NCBI GenBank assembly: GCA_017853285.1
Contig: JAFMJU010000265.1
Span: forward strand, 1-5,725
DNA: 5,725 bases
Direction of reading: 5' to 3'
From: Gemmataceae bacterium
Lineage (GTDB): Bacteria; Planctomycetota; Planctomycetia; Gemmatales; Gemmataceae
Position numbers and translations under genes: made by a program. Under the pieces are notes generated by a model. That model made no database searches, was not told the DNA's origin, and worked only from the letters and a program-made list of their open reading frames with translations. This document shows positions 1 to 5,725 of the stretch, in pieces (position 1 is the stretch's first letter; each line of letters begins with the position of its first letter).

Positions 1-1289
1 CCCGGGTTGAAATACATGTTCTCATCCATCGTCCCGTAAAAGGGCTGATCCTTCTCGCCCAGTTTGAATTTCTCGCGCAGGTGGGCGCACAATCCCTTGA
101 AAACCCCGGGCCCATCCAGGCGCACCGCACCGTCATCCCCCCGCCTCCTCGACAACTCGGGAAGTGGGCAAACACCATGGTCGGCGGACAGCACGGCGAT
201 CCAGTTGTCAGCCCCCACCCTGGCATCCAGCTCGGCAAACAACCTGGCAAGTATGCGGTCGGAACGGAGCAGGGTGTCCAGCACTTCCTGGCTGTCAGGC
301 CCATAGCAATGGCCCACCACATCGTTCGCCGAAAAGCTCACCTCCAGAAAATCTGTCACATCCCGTTGCCCCAGTTGCTCCTCGGCAATCGCCCGGATGG
401 CCAAATCCGCCAAAATTTCATTCGAAAAGGGCGAATTGTACAGGGCGTTGTAATAGGTCTTGTCGGGTCTTCCATCGGTGGACTTGGTCGGGAAGGGATG
501 TGGGAAAGTCCGCCCCTGCTTGCGTTCGATACCGGGCCCCTCGCCATCCATATCGTCTGGCCCTGCCAGTTTCGCGTAATCCAGGTCCGGCCTCAGGCGG
601 TCCCAGGTGCCGTTGAACCATTTGTCTGCCGGCCGGCTCTTGTTGAAAGCGTCCACCCAGGGCGCCACCGCGTCGCGATAATAGGACGAGGTGCCGAAAA
701 GCCCCGTGGAACTGTCCCAGAAATAGACGCAGGTACCTTGCCTGCCGCACGGCAGAACCGCGCCGCGATCCTTCAGCGAAAATCCTGCCACACGGGATTG
801 GGGGGACTGTTTGCGCAACAGGTCGCTCACCGTGGGCACCAGCAAGCGCTCGGGGCTCCCGCCCCCTGCGCGCTTGGTTCCCTGGCTACTGGATGGGGGT
901 GGGGCTTCCGGAATATTCCTCACCCGCTCCGTGGTGGCGCAGTAGATCTCGTCGCCGGTGGCGCGGTCACGCCAATCGTTGCCAAGGATGCCGTGCACCT
1001 TCGGCGGACATCCGGTCGCCAGGCTGGCATGGCCGGCCCCTGTCACCGTGAAGGCGTAAGGGTAATGGGCCTCCTGGAACCAGGCCCCCTGGTCCAAAAA
1101 CCGGTTGAAACCACCTTGGCCGAAGAGTTCCTTGTACCGCATCAGATAGTCGGCGCGCAGTTGATCGAAGACCAGCATCACCGCCAATTTGGCGCGGGGC
1201 TTCCCTGCGGCTCCTCGATCTTGGGCTCCAATTGGGCTCAAAACAGACACCAAAGCCAACAGGGCCAAAAATTGGCGGGGCATGGTCAT
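1..1289 (-). CDS. PafA-like alkaline phosphatase / type I phosphodiesterase family protein, exported, 3' end outside window
   Basis: This is a predicted periplasmic or secreted metal-dependent phosphomonoesterase or diesterase of the alkaline phosphatase superfamily, closest in motif layout to PafA. About 429 codons are visible and the frame is still open at the window edge. The N-terminus (MTMPRQFLALLALVSVLSP) looks like a signal peptide. Numbering from the ATG at 1289, superfamily motifs appear in order: a metal-binding Asp42 in VFDQLRADY, a probable nucleophile Thr83 in VTGAGHASLATG, Asn104 in HGILGNDW, the phosphate-contacting Lys173/Arg175 in SLKDRGAVLP, Asp323 and His327 in SANDVVGH, and Asp370-His371 in LSADHG. 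The last metal-ligand His expected in the C-terminus lies beyond position 1. ATG codons at 1289 and 1283 are both usable; an in-frame stop at 1301-1299 limits extension. Neither has a clear Shine-Dalgarno sequence. It lies 125 bases downstream of the methyltransferase gene on the same strand. The family call is firm; phosphatase versus diesterase activity is inferred. Confidence 0.9.
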   Translation of the reverse strand, partial: MTMPRQFLALLALVSVLSPIGAQDRGAAGKPRAKLAVMLVFDQLRADYLMRYKELFGQGGFNRFLDQGAWFQEAHYPYAFTVTGAGHASLATGCPPKVHGILGNDWRDRATGDEIYCATTERVRNIPEAPPPSSSQGTKRAGGGSPERLLVPTVSDLLRKQSPQSRVAGFSLKDRGAVLPCGRQGTCVYFWDSSTGLFGTSSYYRDAVAPWVDAFNKSRPADKWFNGTWDRLRPDLDYAKLAGPDDMDGEGPGIERKQGRTFPHPFPTKSTDGRPDKTYYNALYNSPFSNEILADLAIRAIAEEQLGQRDVTDFLEVSFSANDVVGHCYGPDSQEVLDTLLRSDRILARLFAELDARVGADNWIAVLSADHGVCPLPELSRRRGDDGAVRLDGPGVFKGLCAHLREKFKLGEKDQPFYGTMDENMYFNP

Positions 1290-1414
1290 TCCATGGATTT
1301 AGGTCTGAAACAATAAATCCGCCCCGGGTGGGGATCCCAGGCACAACGAAATTATTTTAATTCAATCCGTCGGCTTCTGCATGAAGTCTTGCGGTGTTTT
1401 CCTTGAACCGTCGC
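1290..1414 (-). promoter_or_regulatory. Intergenic gap with an AT-rich island, possible promoter for the phosphatase gene
   Basis: This 125-base gap separates the methyltransferase stop from the phosphatase start. In otherwise GC-rich sequence it holds an AT-rich stretch (about 1349-1363) with a 5-base inverted repeat, AATTA-ttt-TAATT, at 1350-1362. Read on the minus strand it contains TAAAAT, which resembles a -10 box, but there is no recognisable -35 box at standard spacing. Next to it, CCCC-gggt-GGGG at 1322-1333 can form a short hairpin, but no T-run follows it on either side. The island suggests the phosphatase has its own promoter rather than relying only on read-through. This is a composition argument and not a confirmed promoter. 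Confidence 0.25.
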
Positions 1415-2452
1415 TCAATTCACCTTCACGGCGGCCAAAACCCCGCAATGCACCGCCGTGGGTGGGGTGGTGGCGGTGGGGACAAAACCGGCGGCCCTCA
1501 ACATGCCGCGGTACTCGGCGCGGCTGTAAGCCCGCCCCTCTGTCAGGCTGAACAACGCCGCCGAATAGAGGGCTTCGGGCAACGGCCCGTCCAGGGCGTC
1601 GTTCAAAAACACATCGTGGATGAACACCCGCCCACCCTCGGGCAACGCCTCCCGGCAACGGGTCAGGATCTCGTGGTTGGCCGCCAGGTCCCAATCATGC
1701 AGGATGTTGGAAAGCAGCACCGCGTCCGTCTTGGGGTATTCCTTGAACAAGTCCCCTGGCACCAGTTCCACCCGGTCCGCACCAGGCTCACCCCGCAATA
1801 ATTCCCGGGCGGTTTCCAAAACCGAGGGGCGGTCCACCAGAGCCACCCGCAGTTGCGGGTTGGCACGGGCCAATGCCGCCGCGTAAATCCCCGATCCTCC
1901 CCCCAGGTCCACCAGGGAATGGATGCCCTCCAGCGGCAGCACCGAAGCCAAGGCGGGGGCGCAAATCGCCGCCCTTCCTGACAGGGCCAATGTCAAACGG
2001 CGGGCCGATTCCACATCCTCCATCGCGCTTTCCATGCCTTCACGAAAAATGAAGGCTTTCCCCTCACCGGCCCGGTTCTCGGTGGGCACATCTTTCTTCA
2101 ATCGTTCCAGCAATTGCTGGACACCCGGCAACTGACTGGTAAGGCCAACATATCCTGTGATGTCGTATGTATATCCTGGCACCAAGAATCGCCCCTGCTC
2201 GGTTAGCCTCAATTCACCTCCCGGCGGGCCTTGCACCAGTTTCATGGCCCGCAGGGCGCAGAAAAGCACCGTGAAGGGGCGGTGGCCCAATCCCAGCTCC
2301 ATGCGGAGTTGTTCCTCGGTGACAGCACCGCGTCCCAAACGGGAAAAAACGCCCAATTCCTGCCCGCAGGCCAGTAGTTCGGTCTGGAAGTTCCCCCGCA
2401 CCAGATCAAAAACAGGCGTCGGATCAACCGCGGGGGAAAGGTGGGGCAGCAT
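1415..2452 (-). CDS. SAM-dependent O-methyltransferase of the small-molecule (COMT/CrtF-like) class
   Basis: This gene encodes 345 residues, a normal length for class I O-methyltransferases that act on phenolic, carotenoid or polyketide-type hydroxyls. The N-terminal part (about residues 10-95) matches the helical dimerisation/winged-helix domain of this family, ending in LRLTEQGRFLVPG. The C-terminal Rossmann fold carries SAM-binding motif I, VDLGGGSG (181-188), an acidic strand end at Asp207 (VDRPSVLE), Gly-Asp at 233-234 (VPGDLF) and the signature LHDWD (251-255). His252 is the usual catalytic base, so the active site looks intact. The protein has no signal peptide and should be cytoplasmic. 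The ATG at 2452 is preceded on the minus strand by AGGGA (2463-2459) at a six-base spacing, which supports this start. It is divergent from queC, and the phosphatase gene follows it on the same strand. The substrate cannot be told from sequence, and no neighbouring biosynthetic genes give a clue. Confidence 0.9.
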   Translation of the reverse strand: MLPHLSPAVDPTPVFDLVRGNFQTELLACGQELGVFSRLGRGAVTEEQLRMELGLGHRPFTVLFCALRAMKLVQGPPGGELRLTEQGRFLVPGYTYDITGYVGLTSQLPGVQQLLERLKKDVPTENRAGEGKAFIFREGMESAMEDVESARRLTLALSGRAAICAPALASVLPLEGIHSLVDLGGGSGIYAAALARANPQLRVALVDRPSVLETARELLRGEPGADRVELVPGDLFKEYPKTDAVLLSNILHDWDLAANHEILTRCREALPEGGRVFIHDVFLNDALDGPLPEALYSAALFSLTEGRAYSRAEYRGMLRAAGFVPTATTPPTAVHCGVLAAVKVN

Positions 2453-2559
2453 GTTGGATCCCTGATTGGCTGGAACGCATGGCGAGGTTTCAATGGAACG
2501 CCTACTCTGAATCCTTACGGAACCAAGGTCGCACAGGCACCGGATGCGGGGGAATCGCG
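2453..2559. promoter_or_regulatory. Divergent intergenic region between the methyltransferase and queC
   Basis: If queC starts at the TTG at 2560, this 107-base stretch must hold promoters for both divergent genes. It contains the methyltransferase ribosome site (AGGGA on the minus strand, 2463-2459) and the queC site (GGGGGA, 2548-2553). I could not pick out convincing -35/-10 pairs on either strand, nor the stem-loop with A-rich tail of a preQ1-I riboswitch. An ATG at 2479 opens an in-frame extension of queC through most of this region; see the queC entry for why I do not favour it. Confidence 0.4.
2548..2553 (+). promoter_or_regulatory. Ribosome binding site favouring the queC TTG start
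   Basis: GGGGGA lies six bases before the TTG at 2560. It resembles the anti-Shine-Dalgarno complement better than the weak TGGAA before the ATG at 2479, and is the main sequence argument for the shorter queC. Confidence 0.45.
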
Positions 2560-3255
2560 TTGGAAGTCGGGGTTAAAAAAGCGGTGGTATTGCTCAGCGG
2601 TGGCCTGGACTCCAGCACCGTGTTGGCGATCGCCCGCAACCAGGGTTTCGCCTGCCACGCGCTCACCGTCGCCTACGGCCAGAGGCACCTGGTGGAGTTG
2701 GAGGCCGCGGCCCGGGTGGCGGCCCACCTGGGTGCCGCCGAACATCGCGTGGTGCGGGTGGACCTCGGAACCTTCGGCGGCTCTTCCCTCACCGCCGACA
2801 TCCCGGTTCCCCTCGACCGTTCCCATGACCATATGACCGACATCCCCAGCACCTATGTTCCCGCACGCAACACGGTGTTCCTGTCGCTGGCGCTGGCCTG
2901 GGCCGAGACCCTTGGCTGCTTCGACCTGTTCGCCGGCATGAACGCCATCGACTATTCGGGATATCCGGATTGCCGGCCGGAGTTCCTGCGGGCTTTCGAG
3001 CAGACGGCCAACCTGGCCACCAAGGCCGGCGTGGAGGGCTTGGGCAGATTCAGGGTCCACGCCCCCCTCTTGCGGCTGGACAAAGCGGAAATTGTCCGGC
3101 TGGCGGTGTCCATGGGGGTGGACCTTGCCCTCACCCATAGCTGCTACGCGCCGAGGCCCGACGGACGCTCCTGCGGACGCTGCGACAGTTGCCAGTTACG
3201 GCTGAAGGGCTTTCGCGAGGCCGGCCACAACGATCCCCTCCCCTACAGCCCATGA
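2560..3255 (+). CDS. queC: 7-cyano-7-deazaguanine (preQ0) synthase QueC
   Basis: QueC converts 7-carboxy-7-deazaguanine, ammonia and ATP to preQ0 in the cytoplasm, on the queuosine pathway. The protein opens with the N-type ATP pyrophosphatase PP-loop, LLSGGLDSST (residues 11-20 from the TTG start). Family segments follow: TVAYGQRH, YVPARNTVFLSLA and GMNAIDYSGYPDCRPEF. The C-terminal zinc site has four cysteines, Cys195, Cys205, Cys208 and Cys211 (HSCY...SCGRCDSCQLR). I chose the TTG at 2560 because it gives 231 residues, the length of E. coli QueC, has GGGGGA (2548-2553) six bases upstream, and leaves room for a divergent promoter. The alternative ATG at 2479 would add 27 residues with no family character and leave only 26 bases between genes; a GTG at 2584 is also possible. 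The stop overlaps the queE start. Function is near certain; the start is less so. Confidence 0.95.
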   Translation: MEVGVKKAVVLLSGGLDSSTVLAIARNQGFACHALTVAYGQRHLVELEAAARVAAHLGAAEHRVVRVDLGTFGGSSLTADIPVPLDRSHDHMTDIPSTYVPARNTVFLSLALAWAETLGCFDLFAGMNAIDYSGYPDCRPEFLRAFEQTANLATKAGVEGLGRFRVHAPLLRLDKAEIVRLAVSMGVDLALTHSCYAPRPDGRSCGRCDSCQLRLKGFREAGHNDPLPYSP

Positions 3256-3938
3256 AGATCGCGGAGATTTTTCATTCCATTCAGGGGGAAGGCTTGCTGG
3301 CAGGCACGCCTTCGGTCTTTGTGCGCACATCGGGCTGCAACCTGCGCTGCTGGTTCTGCGACACGCCCTACGCCTCATGGGAACCCGAGGGCGAGAAATA
3401 CGAACCTCCCGAAATAATCAGCCGGGTACTGGATGTCGATTGCCACCATGTGGTCATCACCGGGGGCGAGCCCCTCCTCTGGCCCAGCCTGGTCGAACTG
3501 GTGAACGCGCTGCGCGAGGCCGGTCGCCATGTGACAATCGAGACGGCTGGCACACTGGAGGTGCCACTCAACTGCGACCTCGCCAGCATCAGCCCAAAGC
3601 TTTCCAGCAGCACCCCGCTCACGCAGGAAAGCGGCCGATACGCCCTGATGCACGAACGGGCGCGCTGGAAACCCTCGATCGTGGCTGGCCTGATGCGCAG
3701 GCAGCCTTACCAGCTCAAATTCGTCGTCCATCAACCGGCGGACCTGGCCGAGATTGACGCGATGCTGGGCCAATTGCCGCCCGCCGACCCGGCCCGCATC
3801 CTGCTGATGCCCCAGGGAACCACTCCCTCGGAACTGGCCTCCCGCTCCGGCTGGGTGGCCCGCGCCTGCCTCGAACGCGGCTGGCGCTACGCCCCAAGGC
3901 TCCACATCGACCTGTACGGCAACACCAGGGGAACGTGA
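3252..3938 (+). CDS. queE: 7-carboxy-7-deazaguanine synthase QueE (radical SAM)
   Basis: QueE is a radical SAM enzyme that rearranges 6-carboxy-5,6,7,8-tetrahydropterin to 7-carboxy-7-deazaguanine, the substrate of QueC. The 228-residue protein begins MKIAEIFHSIQGEG, the typical QueE N-terminus with the substrate-contacting QGEG, and has the canonical 4Fe-4S motif C-x3-C-x2-C at Cys29, Cys33 and Cys36, followed by Asp37-Thr38. The SAM-binding ITGGEPLL lies at about 69-76, TIETAGT at 95-101 and SPK at 114-116. The C-terminus RLHIDLYGNTRGT is also characteristic. Its ATG overlaps the queC TGA (ATGA, 3252-3255) and I see no Shine-Dalgarno sequence before it, so translation is probably coupled to queC. 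QueD and FolE, which supply the pathway upstream, are not in the window. All expected motifs are present, so it should be active. Confidence 0.96.
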   Translation: MKIAEIFHSIQGEGLLAGTPSVFVRTSGCNLRCWFCDTPYASWEPEGEKYEPPEIISRVLDVDCHHVVITGGEPLLWPSLVELVNALREAGRHVTIETAGTLEVPLNCDLASISPKLSSSTPLTQESGRYALMHERARWKPSIVAGLMRRQPYQLKFVVHQPADLAEIDAMLGQLPPADPARILLMPQGTTPSELASRSGWVARACLERGWRYAPRLHIDLYGNTRGT

Positions 3939-3941
3939 GAA

Positions 3942-3959
3942 GGGAGTGAGAAAGCTCCC
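3942..3959 (+). terminator. Weak stem-loop after queE, doubtful terminator
   Basis: Four bases after the queE stop, GGGAG (3942-3946) and CTCCC (3955-3959) can pair around an eight-base loop. A competing seven-pair stem with one wobble joins 3942-3948 to 3959-3965. No T-run follows, so this is not a standard intrinsic terminator. The rest of the gap to 4049 shows no clear promoter; its only other feature is the ribosome site of the next gene. Confidence 0.2.
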
Positions 3960-4049
3960 ACTTCCAATGGGCCTCCTTGAAACCTGCCCAGCTTTGCCTT
4001 AGCCTCCATGTCTCCTCTTCTTTACTCACACATCCTGGAGTGACCGCGT

Positions 4050-4835
4050 ATGTACCGCTTCTGGCGTGCGCCATTGGCCGCCTCGTTCGGCTTGGGTGCC
4101 GGGTTACTGGTTGTCATGGGCAGGTCGACTGTCCAGGCAGATGGCAAACCCCAACTGAAGACCCCCGCCGAGATCGACCAACTGGTCCTGGCGGAAATCA
4201 AGCAACACGCCGAGGTGGAGCCCAACCTCACCCACCTGAGTGATGTCATCGGCCACCGCATGACCGGCAGCGAGAATCTGAAAAAAGCCAATCAGTGGGC
4301 CGCCGAAAAATTCAAGGCATACGGCCTCGAAAATGTGACCTTGGAACCCTGGGAAATCCCCGCTGCATGGGAGCGTGGCTCCTGCAAAATGCGCCTCGTC
4401 TCACCGGACAACGGCCGCGATATCCATGGGGCGGCCCGGGCATGGACACCCGGCACCAAAGGCAAGATCACCGGCCCCGTGGTGGTCATCGATGCCAAGA
4501 AGGCCGAGGACCTGAAAGCCTATGAAGGCAAACTGAAAAACGCCCTGGTGATGCTCGCCAAGCCCACCCAGATCACTCCCATCACCGATATCGGCAAGCC
4601 CAAGGCCCAGAAGGGCCCGGGCGGCGGCCAACGCGGTCCCGGGGCGGGAGCACCTGCCCCGGCCACCCCACCCGTTTCACCACCCGCCGCCAATCAGCCG
4701 GCAAACCCAGGCACACCCCCGGCAGAGGCCGCACCCGGTGGTCCCGGACGCCGGGGCCGTTTCAGGGCGGCGGCATGGGTTTGCGCCAGCAAATCACCGA
4801 GATGGCACAAAAAGAGGGGGCGGCTTGCCTGTTGA
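4050..4835 (+). CDS. M28-family metallopeptidase, N-terminal piece (frame broken near the end)
   Basis: This is the first part of an exported zinc aminopeptidase or carboxypeptidase-Q-like peptidase of family M28. The ATG at 4050 has GGAG (4037-4040) nine bases upstream. Residues 1-30 form a signal peptide ending VQA before Asp31, placing the enzyme in the periplasm or outside. HRMTGSENLKKANQWAAEKF (70-89) is the substrate-side helix region typical of the M28B group. After it the start of the inserted PA-like domain (GPVVVIDAKKA, LVMLAKPTQ) leads into a Pro/Gly/Ala-rich linker from about residue 184. True homology appears to end at about Phe238. The last 23 residues, through Ala-Ala-Ala-Trp to the stop at 4833-4835, look out of frame, because the natural continuation is in the -1 frame (see the next piece). 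Alone this piece has no catalytic residues. It may be one half of a pseudogene, a sequencing error, or the product of a frameshifted gene. Confidence 0.8.
   Translation: MYRFWRAPLAASFGLGAGLLVVMGRSTVQADGKPQLKTPAEIDQLVLAEIKQHAEVEPNLTHLSDVIGHRMTGSENLKKANQWAAEKFKAYGLENVTLEPWEIPAAWERGSCKMRLVSPDNGRDIHGAARAWTPGTKGKITGPVVVIDAKKAEDLKAYEGKLKNALVMLAKPTQITPITDIGKPKAQKGPGGGQRGPGAGAPAPATPPVSPPAANQPANPGTPPAEAAPGGPGRRGRFRAAAWVCASKSPRWHKKRGRLAC
4600..4775 (+). other. Low-complexity linker containing the one-base frame change in the M28 gene
   Basis: The 4050 frame reads as a Pro/Gly/Ala-rich linker to about 4757 and then Arg-Phe at 4758-4763. The downstream catalytic domain is read in the frame of the ATG at 4775, one base back. 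Both frames are free of stops from 4600 to 4775, so the break cannot be placed exactly from stops. The smoothest join is at TTTC (4760-4763): one extra T, or a -1 slip of Phe-tRNA on T-TTC, would give Arg-Phe-Gln-Gly-Gly-Gly-Met. GC-rich runs elsewhere in the linker are alternative sites for a lost base. Two heptamers formally fit the X-XXY-YYZ slip pattern in the correct frame (GGGCCCG at 4613, AAACCCA at 4703), but neither is a known efficient slippery site. Confidence 0.7.
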
Positions 4836-5725
4836 CCGATTCCGGCAAACCGCACGGGTTGCTCAACATGACCGGATCCTGGCGAGGCACCGACCGGGCC
4901 GATGCCAACGAGCCACTCCCCGGCGTCTTCATCACGCACGATCACTACGCCATGCTCTATCGCCTGGCCACCCGCAAGGACGCGCCACCGCCGCAGGTGG
5001 AGGTGGAAATCATCTCCAAAACCATTCCCGGCCCGGTGACTGTGTTCAACACCGTGGGCGAGATCAAGGGCACCGAAAAACCGGATGAGTTCATCGTGGT
5101 CGGCGCGCACCTCGACTCGTGGGATCTTGGGCAGGGAACCACCGACAACGGCACCGGTTCCAGCGTGGTGCTCGAATCGGCCCGGGCGCTTGGTGCCTTG
5201 GCAAAGAAAGGCATCCGGCCCAAGCGCACCATCCGTTTTGTCCTGTTCACCGGCGAGGAACAGGGCCTGCATGGTTCCAAGGAATATGTGAAGCGCCACA
5301 AGGACGAGATGGCCAAAACCTCCATGGCCCTGGTGCACGACACCGGGACCGGCCGGGTGACCGAAATCCCCCTGCAGGGATTCGATGAGGCCAAGCCTGT
5401 CCTGGAAAAGGAACTGGCCATCCTGAAGGATCTGAAGGTCGAGGTGGTGGTGGGCACCCAAGGCGGCACCGACCACCTTTCATTCGCCTCGGCAGGCGTG
5501 CCCGGGTTCGCCTTCCATCAGGATCCCGCGGAGTACTACCTGACCCACCACACCCAAAGTGACACGCTCGACAAGGCCCGGTGGGATGACCTGATCCAGG
5601 GATCCCAGGTGATGGCGATCACCGCGATGCGGGTTGCCAACCTTCCGGAAATGCTGCCCCGCAAACAAACCCAGCGCGGCCCTCGCGGTGGCGGCGGGGA
5701 AGGGGGCGGACGGCGACGGGCCGAG
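4775..5725 (+). CDS. M28-family metallopeptidase, catalytic C-terminal piece (open at window end)
   Basis: This frame carries the zinc peptidase domain of the gene begun at 4050. Counting from the ATG at 4775, 317 codons are visible with no stop. The first 90 or so residues complete a PA-like inserted domain (ACLLTDSGKPHG, GVFITHDHY). The two-zinc M28 site follows in order: His112-x-Asp114 (VGAHLDSWDLG), bridging Asp124 (TTDNGTG), Glu161-Glu162 (FTGEEQGLHGS; catalytic base and zinc ligand), Asp189 (VHDTGTG) and His259 (HHTQSDT). All expected ligands are present, so selection has kept this domain or the frame break is recent. The visible C-terminus turns Gly/Arg-rich (from about 5675). The ATG at 4775 has AGGG (4764-4767) seven bases upstream, so separate translation is conceivable, but the product would lack a signal peptide. 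Joined to the first piece the protein would exceed 559 residues. Confidence 0.85.
   Translation, partial: MGLRQQITEMAQKEGAACLLTDSGKPHGLLNMTGSWRGTDRADANEPLPGVFITHDHYAMLYRLATRKDAPPPQVEVEIISKTIPGPVTVFNTVGEIKGTEKPDEFIVVGAHLDSWDLGQGTTDNGTGSSVVLESARALGALAKKGIRPKRTIRFVLFTGEEQGLHGSKEYVKRHKDEMAKTSMALVHDTGTGRVTEIPLQGFDEAKPVLEKELAILKDLKVEVVVGTQGGTDHLSFASAGVPGFAFHQDPAEYYLTHHTQSDTLDKARWDDLIQGSQVMAITAMRVANLPEMLPRKQTQRGPRGGGGEGGGRRRAE

Noticed and set aside
81..1316. A 411-codon open frame on the plus strand opposite the phosphatase gene, and a shorter one at 164-616
   Set aside because: Its translation has no domain-like pattern, and the opposite strand carries continuous conserved phosphatase motifs. Long antisense frames are common in GC-rich DNA.
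2453..2559. A preQ1 riboswitch before queC
   Set aside because: I found no short GC stem-loop followed by the A-rich tail needed for the preQ1-I fold; a covariance-model search would settle it.
2515..3138. A 207-codon minus-strand frame opposite queC
   Set aside because: It is the mirror of a highly conserved queC; its sequence is rich in Gly, His and Gln with no recognisable motif.
2560..3938. A 7-deazaguanine DNA-modification (dpd) or phage-type system
   Set aside because: Only queC and queE are present; there is no transglycosylase-like dpdA, helicase or nuclease partner in the window.
3942..3965. Strong terminator after queE
   Set aside because: The stem is short, with competing pairings and no T-run, so it is listed only as a weak candidate.
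4703..4709. AAACCCA as a programmed -1 slippery heptamer
   Set aside because: It fits the X-XXY-YYZ pattern in the correct frame, but C-rich second halves are not known to slip well, GGGCCCG at 4613 fits equally, and using either would give an Arg-rich junction less natural than the join at 4760-4763.
4738..5088. A 116-codon plus-strand frame overlapping the peptidase break
   Set aside because: It lies in the third frame, neither that of the N-terminal piece nor of the catalytic domain, and shows no peptidase motif.
4694..5476. A 260-codon minus-strand frame opposite the peptidase catalytic domain
   Set aside because: The plus strand holds every M28 metal-ligand motif in order; the antisense product is low-complexity and His-rich.

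Overview
The window is a GC-rich piece of bacterial chromosome with five genes; the M28 peptidase gene is split by a frame change. The two outer genes run off the window edges. Both secreted enzymes have Gram-negative-style signal peptides. The PafA-like phosphatase, the M28 peptidase with a Pro/Gly-rich insert and the queC-queE pair together suggest the Planctomycetes/Verrucomicrobia group, perhaps a Gemmata-like planctomycete. This is a judgement from protein style only: there is no rRNA or marker gene here.

Layout. Minus strand, read right to left: a small-molecule O-methyltransferase (2452 down to 1415), a 125-base gap with an AT-rich island, then a PafA-type alkaline phosphatase/phosphodiesterase (1289 down to 1, C-terminus cut off by the window edge). 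Plus strand, divergent from the methyltransferase: queC (from about 2560) and queE (from 3252), joined by an ATGA stop/start overlap. After a 111-base gap comes an exported M28-family metallopeptidase (4050 to beyond 5725). Its reading frame breaks by one base in a low-complexity linker, so it appears as an N-terminal piece (4050-4835) and a C-terminal piece (open from before 4775 to the window end).

Function. QueE and QueC are consecutive enzymes making preQ0, the 7-deazaguanine precursor of queuosine. QueD and GTP cyclohydrolase I, which precede them, are not in the window. The phosphatase and the peptidase are probably independent periplasmic or secreted hydrolases for scavenging phosphate and peptides. 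The methyltransferase belongs to the family that methylates phenolic and polyketide-like compounds, but no biosynthetic partners are visible.

I see no mobile element, CRISPR array, tRNA, rRNA or convincing riboswitch, and no evidence for an undescribed multi-gene system. The feature most worth checking is the frame break in the peptidase gene, where every M28 metal-ligand and catalytic motif is still present downstream of the break.
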